Shown here: in pieces, positions 43,519 through 47,703 of the stretch | Numbering within the stretch: position 1 is the stretch's first letter | How the letters are laid out: the number at the start of each line of letters is the position of its first letter | Assembly (NCBI GenBank): GCA_964412555.1 | Contig: CAYPPG010000059.1 | Location: 1-47,703, forward strand | From: CAYPPG01 sp964412555 | GTDB lineage: Bacteria; Hinthialibacterota; Hinthialibacteria; Hinthialibacterales; Hinthialibacteraceae | DNA length: 47,703 nt | Direction: 5' to 3' | The notes under the pieces: model-generated | What the model saw: only the letters and a program-made list of their open reading frames with translations | What the model was told of the DNA's origin: nothing | Database searches by the model: none | Translations under genes and position numbers: made by a program

Positions 43519-43743
43519 ATGTTCAAAACGAAAAAGCGCTATCGTGTGCCATTGAACACAATCCATCTATCCCCTTACAGTTATTCCAATGGAAAAGAAA
43601 ATCATGTTCTTTTGGAGTCATCACGAGAAGGAAATGCTTATGAGAAAGCGCAATCAGAAGAGAGAAATAAAAATAACCAGCAGAATGGAATCAAACCTCA
43701 TTCAAAATGGAAGCGATTTTGGGCTGCTATCTGGTCATGGTAG
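43519..43743 (+). CDS. Possible small basic protein
   Basis: A 74-codon frame (MFKTKKRYRVPLNTIHLSPY; ending SKWKRFWAAIWSW), polar and basic with a tryptophan-rich tail. It has no clear ribosome site and no known motif, and another frame overlaps it. It may be chance. Confidence 0.25.
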   Translation: MFKTKKRYRVPLNTIHLSPYSYSNGKENHVLLESSREGNAYEKAQSEERNKNNQQNGIKPHSKWKRFWAAIWSW

Positions 43744-43799
43744 TGATAGGATGCTGAGGAAGAAAAGTGGTTTTGTTCGAGTAAGTGGAATAACCATGT

Positions 43800-43826
43800 A
43801 AAAAAATCCCGTAATCAAAACGGGAT
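43800..43826 (-). terminator. Rho-independent terminator downstream of the PIN toxin gene
   Basis: On the minus strand ATCCCGT pairs with ACGGGAT around seven bases and is followed by a run of T. It lies about 140 bases past the PIN gene stop at 43964. Confidence 0.7.
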
Positions 43827-43963
43827 AAAAAAGGTACAAAAGATTTTAAAGCGCCTCTACGTAAGGAAGCACTACTCGTTTTCCCAGATGGAGATATTGC
43901 GGGGATTGTCTTCGTCGCTTTTTTAAGGATTGGTTTGAGAATGGGAATTTGTCTCATTTGCTA

Positions 43964-44407
43964 TCAAGGTGTAAGAGCCTCGATTTCATTGAATTTTTTA
44001 AAATCCATCTGATTGTAAGTGTATATCCGGTTCACATTGTTGGCTACCATGGTGGCGACAAGATGTAGGTCATGGATTTTTTGCATGGATATTTGATGTT
44101 TACGTAATAAATCCATCATGATTTCCAACGTTTTCGGGTTCGGAAATATCTTGAGAATATTTTGGGAAGATCGATATTTCTCCATCTCTTGTATGGCATC
44201 AGATTGATTGATTGTTTGATAAACTCTTTTAGGATTTGTTACAACGGCAAAGAATTCACTTAGCACTTGGATACTAACACAACAGGAAATTTCACCACGG
44301 AATCCCTTATCCCGAACGGCTACGGCTTGATGATGAAAGGGTGATTTTGTGTCAGCCGCATAAACCAGTATATTGGTATCAAGCAGGAACAGTTCATCGG
44401 TCTTCAT
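43964..44407 (-). CDS. PIN-domain toxin (VapC-like)
   Basis: A 147-residue PIN protein: first acidic residue in LFLLDTNILVYA, glutamate in VLSEFFAVV, the third in IHDLHLVATM and the last in YNQMDFKKF. PIN toxins are Mg-dependent RNases. The ATG at 44407 follows CGGAG; a GTG at 44416 is also open. The start overlaps the antitoxin gene by 14 bases, fitting an antitoxin-toxin operon. Confidence 0.85.
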   Translation of the reverse strand: MKTDELFLLDTNILVYAADTKSPFHHQAVAVRDKGFRGEISCCVSIQVLSEFFAVVTNPKRVYQTINQSDAIQEMEKYRSSQNILKIFPNPKTLEIMMDLLRKHQISMQKIHDLHLVATMVANNVNRIYTYNQMDFKKFNEIEALTP

Positions 44408-44585
44408 AAATTTCACTCCGGCTCAAATTCCCCTTAACTCCAAGAGGCCAAGCACCAAATTCAATTTTTTCTTCCGTTGTTTCCGTTTTTGGCTTATCAA
44501 TACGTTTGCGCAATAAATCAACCATTTGTTGAATGACCATGACGTCTTCATCCGGTAGATCATGTACATCAATCGTTTTCTCCAT
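44394..44585 (-). CDS. Antitoxin partner of the PIN toxin
   Basis: A 63-residue acidic protein (MEKTIDVHDLPDEDVMVIQQ; C-terminus LGVKGNLSRSEIYEDR). The C-terminal S-R-x-E-I-Y-E-D tail is typical of antitoxins that thread into PIN toxins. The ATG at 44585 follows AAAGGAG; upstream ATGs in the frame contain that site. Its end overlaps the toxin start. Confidence 0.75.
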   Translation of the reverse strand: MEKTIDVHDLPDEDVMVIQQMVDLLRKRIDKPKTETTEEKIEFGAWPLGVKGNLSRSEIYEDR

Positions 44586-44705
44586 GTTAGTTGTTTCTCC
44601 TTTCATATAATTGACAATGGATTCGTCATAACGATATGAGAAAAATCCCGGCCTTTTAGAAATGGTACCATACTTATTATAAAAGAAAGAAAGGTGAGAT
44701 GTCAA

Positions 44706-45911
44706 TCAAGAAATTCTGTTTATTGTACCATTTATTTTTGAACAAATTGTCTCACCACTGAAAGGTGTGGTTACTTTCCCATCAATCATCATTTTGAGAT
44801 AGATGTGGTAATTTGGCAGATTCACGAGATCATCCCGGGTGAAATGCGGATGGAATTCTTTCATAAGCAGTTCCGCATCGGTGAGTCCCAAGCGGAAGGA
44901 AATCAATGTGCCCACGTTTCCCAGAATGGCATCCCGGATAGAGGGATCGATCTGCGATAAATACTGATGCGCTAAAACCAATCCTACGTGGTATTTCCTC
45001 AGTTCGGAAAGCATGGAGGCAAAACTCAGGGTGGAAAAGATCTGAAACTCATCCAGGAAGAGGAAGAAATTGTTTCTATTCTTCTCTAATATATCGGCAC
45101 GGCTCAAGGCGGCCAGCCCGATTTGTGAGACGAGCAGGGAGCCAAGGAGAGTAGAGGCGTCTTCACCGATCCGGCCTTTGGCAAGATTCACCAATAGAAT
45201 TTTTCCCTCATCCATGACTTGGCGTAAATCGAAAGTGCTTTTGGGCTGAGTAAGAATCGAGTTCAGTAAGGGGTTGGCCAGAAACGCGCCGGCTTTGTTC
45301 TGAATAGGAGCAATCACTTCCGAACGGAAACGAGATGAATACCCCTCATATTCCTTGAGCCAGAAACGGCGTACCTGGGTATTAGCCACTCGATGGGCCG
45401 CCGTTTTCCGGTAATCTGAATCATCGAGTAACCGCAAAATGTCCGCCAAAGTCGCTTGCGGTTGCTCCAATAGGGCATAAAAAGCGTTCCGCAAAATATG
45501 CTCGGTACGCGGTCCCCAGGAATCGCTCCAGATTTTTTTGAATGCGTCAAGCAATCCGGATGCGGCCAGGGAACGTTTAGCCGTTGGAACTCGCTCCAGC
45601 GGATTCAAGCCCAGGGGATGTTCCCGATCCGAAGCATTGAAATCAATGACATCCTCTCTTCGATTCTGGGGAATATCGGAGATGATTTTTTCCACCAGAT
45701 CGCCGTGGGGATCGAGAAGCGCCAGACCATTCCCGTCTTCGATATCCTGCCGGATAATGGTTTCGAGCAGAGTGGATTTCCCCGTGCCGGTTTTGCCGAT
45801 GACGTACATATGCGCCAGCCGGTCTTGTTGCTTGATGCCGAAGATTTTCTTCTGGTTGCGGAAATTGGTTTGTCCAAAGAAGGTGACAAGTTCGTTTTTG
45901 TTGGAAATCAT
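44706..45911 (-). CDS. Type IV secretion-type (VirD4/TraD-like) ATPase, short form
   Basis: A 401-residue ATPase with Walker A GKTGTGKS at 39-46, DPHGD at 67-71 and Walker B FLFLDEFQIFSTL. The later motif HVGLVLAHQYLSQIDPSIRD is also present. It lines up along its length with residues ~400-780 of the 1045-residue protein (MYVIGKTGTGKST against MHVIGASGTGKST) but lacks the N-terminal and nuclease-like domains. It stands alone on its strand, so it may be a diverged duplicate or a second motor. Confidence 0.88.
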   Translation of the reverse strand: MISNKNELVTFFGQTNFRNQKKIFGIKQQDRLAHMYVIGKTGTGKSTLLETIIRQDIEDGNGLALLDPHGDLVEKIISDIPQNRREDVIDFNASDREHPLGLNPLERVPTAKRSLAASGLLDAFKKIWSDSWGPRTEHILRNAFYALLEQPQATLADILRLLDDSDYRKTAAHRVANTQVRRFWLKEYEGYSSRFRSEVIAPIQNKAGAFLANPLLNSILTQPKSTFDLRQVMDEGKILLVNLAKGRIGEDASTLLGSLLVSQIGLAALSRADILEKNRNNFFLFLDEFQIFSTLSFASMLSELRKYHVGLVLAHQYLSQIDPSIRDAILGNVGTLISFRLGLTDAELLMKEFHPHFTRDDLVNLPNYHIYLKMMIDGKVTTPFSGETICSKINGTINRIS

Positions 45912-46007
45912 TCCTTCATCATTTCCAGATTTCTATTCCGTTCCAAGTCGGGATTTTTTACCGAATCCGACAAATCGATTTGGTGCGAAATTTGCGTTTG
46001 GCTCGAT

Positions 46008-46036
46008 TTGCGGGATAATCACTACTTCTGTATAAT
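46008..46036 (+). promoter_or_regulatory. Sigma-70-type promoter before the tandem antitoxin genes
   Basis: TTGCGG at 46008-46013, 17 bases, then TATAAT at 46031-46036. It lies 50 bases before the ATG of the first antitoxin gene. The -10 is perfect and the -35 keeps TTG. Confidence 0.6.
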
Positions 46037-46085
46037 ACGGAGAGTACGTTAACAGGGCAAAATGATCGACTTGGAGGTAAAACTC

Positions 46086-46322
46086 ATGAATATTGAACTC
46101 GAAATTATTGAAGGGGGATTATTAAGAGTGCAATCTCCGAAACTGCCAGTAGGGAGTAAGATTACGGTTCCTTTCGAAAAAGGAATCAGGGAACCGGAAG
46201 TCGGTGACGGAAGCTGGGAATCCATCTTGGAAGGTCTTGAAGAATTTGATAAACTCGATATTCCTCGTCGTTCACATGAGGAAATTCTCCATGAACTTCA
46301 TAATTTCAGGGGAAACCAATGA
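46086..46322 (+). CDS. Putative antitoxin, first of two tandem paralogues
   Basis: A 78-residue protein: beta-rich N-terminus (IELEIIEGGLLRVQSPKLPV) and a helical C-terminus with IPRRSHEEILHELHNFRG. The ATG at 46086 has GGAGG nine bases upstream. It is the tandem paralogue of the next gene, sharing the (I/F)PRR(S/T)HEEIL-x-(E/D)LH-x-(F/L)RG tail. The two precede a PIN toxin gene, so both are probably antitoxins; only the second is adjacent to the toxin. Confidence 0.75.
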   Translation: MNIELEIIEGGLLRVQSPKLPVGSKITVPFEKGIREPEVGDGSWESILEGLEEFDKLDIPRRSHEEILHELHNFRGNQ

Positions 46323-46413
46323 TATTCACCTAGATTTATCTATTCGTATATAGAAATCATCACAAGAACTGATTTTCCAGGATTGTAGATTTATACAACC
46401 GAAAGGAGTTAGT

Positions 46414-46644
46414 ATGATGGCACTTACTGTTGAAGTGACTGAACAAGGAGTATTGCAGGTAAAATCACCAGCATTCAAACCAGGAGATGAGGTAGTACTG
46501 GAGACATGTGAAGGGGGGGTTCGCAATGCAGACAAAGGTCAGTGGTCAGAGATCAAGAAAGTATTGGAACGGATCGATAGGCTGGATTTTCCCCGCCGTA
46601 CCCACGAAGAGATCCTTCGCGATCTTCATGAATTGAGAGGGTAA
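46414..46644 (+). CDS. Putative antitoxin, second tandem paralogue, adjacent to PIN toxin
   Basis: A 76-residue protein (ALTVEVTEQGVLQVKSPAFK; tail FPRRTHEEILRDLHELRG). AAAGGAG precedes ATGATG. It ends 4 bases before the PIN toxin start, so it is the direct operon partner. The two antitoxin genes have 91 bases between them. Confidence 0.8.
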   Translation: MMALTVEVTEQGVLQVKSPAFKPGDEVVLETCEGGVRNADKGQWSEIKKVLERIDRLDFPRRTHEEILRDLHELRG

Positions 46645-46648
46645 GTAA

Positions 46649-47068
46649 ATGAAACGTGCTTACCTTGATTCCTCTGTGTGGATTGCTATGGCTGAGGGAA
46701 TTCCAATATATCAGACAGCCGTGAGAAACGAATTGCAATTGCTAGAAGAGGATAGATGGCACTTTTGCCTCTCGGATCTGGTTATTCTTGAAGTAAAACT
46801 CAAACCTTATCGTCAAGACCGTCACGATCTGATTGACGAATACAATATGTTGTTTGCCAAAGCTATCAATTTTACACCCTTTGACACCGTATTTCATGAT
46901 GCGCTTGAACATGCCAAGAAAGATAGCCTGAAAGCGACAGATGCAACTCACGCCGCGTTTGCCGTTCATTACGAATGCGAACTCTTCGTCACCACAGACC
47001 CGGATTTCCGCACCCTCCAAAGCCTTCCTCTTCACTGGATTGATTTGAGCCAAGTAGCCCCGCCGTGA
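46649..47068 (+). CDS. PIN-domain toxin (VapC-like)
   Basis: A 139-residue PIN protein: YLDSSVWIAMAEG with the first Asp, SDLVILEVKLKP with the conserved Glu, TDATHAAFAVHY with the third and TTDPDFRTLQS with the last. Such toxins are RNases blocked by the upstream antitoxin. A terminator lies just past the stop. Confidence 0.87.
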   Translation: MKRAYLDSSVWIAMAEGIPIYQTAVRNELQLLEEDRWHFCLSDLVILEVKLKPYRQDRHDLIDEYNMLFAKAINFTPFDTVFHDALEHAKKDSLKATDATHAAFAVHYECELFVTTDPDFRTLQSLPLHWIDLSQVAPP

Positions 47069-47084
47069 AGTTCTTCAGATCACA

Positions 47085-47114
47085 CCTACCCCCCACGCCG
47101 GTAGGCCTTTTTTT
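47085..47114 (+). terminator. Rho-independent terminator after the PIN toxin
   Basis: CCTACC (47085-47090) and GGTAGG (47100-47105) flank nine bases and are followed by CC and seven or eight T. Confidence 0.75.
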
Positions 47115-47337
47115 ATGGGAAGGGAACATTTCATCAGTATTTTTCTCATTTTGGCTCCCGATTTCGGCCATGCCGCCAAAAATCCGATCGCCATACGCGG
47201 TCTGTGAGTGACTTTTTCGGTGTGAGCCGAGATTTTTTTCAGTCAAATTTGACGCTTTTTGCCGTTGGGTTATACTGACAGTGCACACCCGGTAGGGAAG
47301 TGCACGTTGAACGTTGACAACGAGAGGAGAAACCAAA

Positions 47338-47598
47338 ATGTCTGAACCGCAGTCTCTCCATGAGAAATTGGAGTATTTGGTACGGGCAACTGGCCGGCGG
47401 GAAACTGAAGTAATCGCCGAAGCGCTCGAAGAAGGATTGGTCGAAATTTACCGCAAGCAAATTACTTCTGCCTATTTGGAAGAAAAAATCAATCACGAAG
47501 AAGCAGTGGCCCGGCTCGGTAAGGAACTCGTTCATGAACTTGACTACGCCCGCGAAGCGGTTATCCATGATGTAAAGTGGGGACTTGCCGGTGAGTAA
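47338..47598 (+). CDS. UPF0175-like antitoxin
   Basis: An 86-residue protein starting at MSEPQSLHEKLEYLV, with GAGGAG upstream. The middle RETEVIAEALEEGLVEIYRK and EEKINHEEAVARLGKELVHE give it the helix-turn-helix/UPF0175 look. UPF0175 antitoxins pair with DUF3368 toxins, and the start of such a gene overlaps its end. Confidence 0.75.
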   Translation: MSEPQSLHEKLEYLVRATGRRETEVIAEALEEGLVEIYRKQITSAYLEEKINHEEAVARLGKELVHELDYAREAVIHDVKWGLAGE

Positions 47599-47659
47599 GA
47601 TTGCTGTTTCAGACACCGGACCCCTGTTGCACCTTGCCGAAATTGGCCCATGTCAATAG
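47591..47659 (+). pseudogene. DUF3368 toxin gene cut after 22 codons
   Basis: The frame opens with GTG and reads SKIAVSDTGPLLHLAEIG, the conserved start of DUF3368 (PIN-like) toxins with the first acidic residue. It then leaves the family at PCQ and stops. The break coincides with the TGTCAATAG boundary at 47651. The antitoxin upstream is intact. Confidence 0.75.
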
Positions 47660-47703
47660 CCGGGTACCTTTGACCCCCCTGGAGTCGGTTAGGTGTGACC
47701 CGT
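47651..47703. mobile_element. Possible left end of an insertion sequence
   Basis: The sequence beginning TGTCAATAGCCGGG interrupts the toxin gene. It contains two related motifs, GGTACCTTTGACCC and GGTGTGACCC, as do the repeated terminal sites of IS21-like elements, which also begin with TG. The window ends before any transposase gene, so the family is a guess. Confidence 0.4.

Noticed and set aside
43727..43957. 76-codon minus-strand frame
   Set aside because: It spans a rho-independent terminator and lacks any recognisable motif.
38838..45911. Reading the region as a complete conjugative element
   Set aside because: Two coupling-type ATPases are present but no relaxase, VirB4, VirB6 or pilus gene is visible in the window.
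1..47703. CRISPR arrays, tRNA and rRNA genes
   Set aside because: I saw no regularly spaced direct repeats and no recognisable tRNA or rRNA sequence; a covariance-model scan would be decisive.

Overview
The window looks like a chromosome piece from an uncultured, moderate-GC Gram-negative-type bacterium. Outer-membrane efflux (TolC-like), an RND pump, a type II secretion-style pseudopilin and many signal-peptide proteins indicate two membranes. GH78, DUF1080, a pectate-lyase remnant and beta-helix proteins suggest a polysaccharide-degrading relative of the Planctomycetes/Hydrogenedentota/Sumerlaeota-like lineages. That placement is an inference from gene content, not a measured phylogeny. I saw no rRNA, tRNA or CRISPR array.

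Region by region. 0-4.6 kb: a DUF502 membrane protein, a P-type proton ATPase gene with a large internal deletion, a ZIP metal transporter and a DUF4160/DUF2442 pair. 4.6-12.4 kb, minus strand: a heavy-metal efflux cluster encoding a CDF exporter, an RND pump, a membrane-fusion protein with three Cys/His-rich tandem repeats, a TolC-like channel and a small secreted Cys/His protein. 12.6-16.4 kb: a secreted GH78 rhamnosidase-type enzyme and an unknown secreted protein. 16.5-18.3 kb: a TPR protein, an orphan HI0074-type HEPN protein and an unknown protein. 18.5-30.4 kb: a GT4 glycosyltransferase, a YigZ-family protein, two secreted paralogues that differ by a beta-helix insertion and share a promoter-like upstream element, a SprA-type putative metalloprotease, a TPR/STN-repeat protein, a pseudopilin, a decayed GGDEF gene, a DUF1080 protein, a divergent acetokinase and Prs.

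30.4-47.7 kb is an accessory island. It holds a RelE-type toxin-antitoxin pair, a broken pectate lyase, a hairpin-rich stretch, a large serine recombinase, a damaged hicBA locus, umuD with a truncated umuC under a probable SOS box, and a SIR2-HerA two-gene defence operon. Next come a 1045-residue VirD4/TraD-like ATPase with a C-terminal PD-(D/E)XK-like domain, its small membrane partner, a second shorter ATPase, and three more toxin-antitoxin loci, the last cut by what looks like the end of an insertion sequence. No relaxase, VirB4 or other transfer gene is visible, so the island is either a remnant, a piece of a longer element, or a defence island that uses conjugation-type ATPases.

A recurrent layer across the whole window is a set of short intergenic hairpins. 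Several share a C(A/G)TC-type loop while their stems differ by compensating base changes. Another pair is a near-perfect GGGGCGGTTC palindrome.
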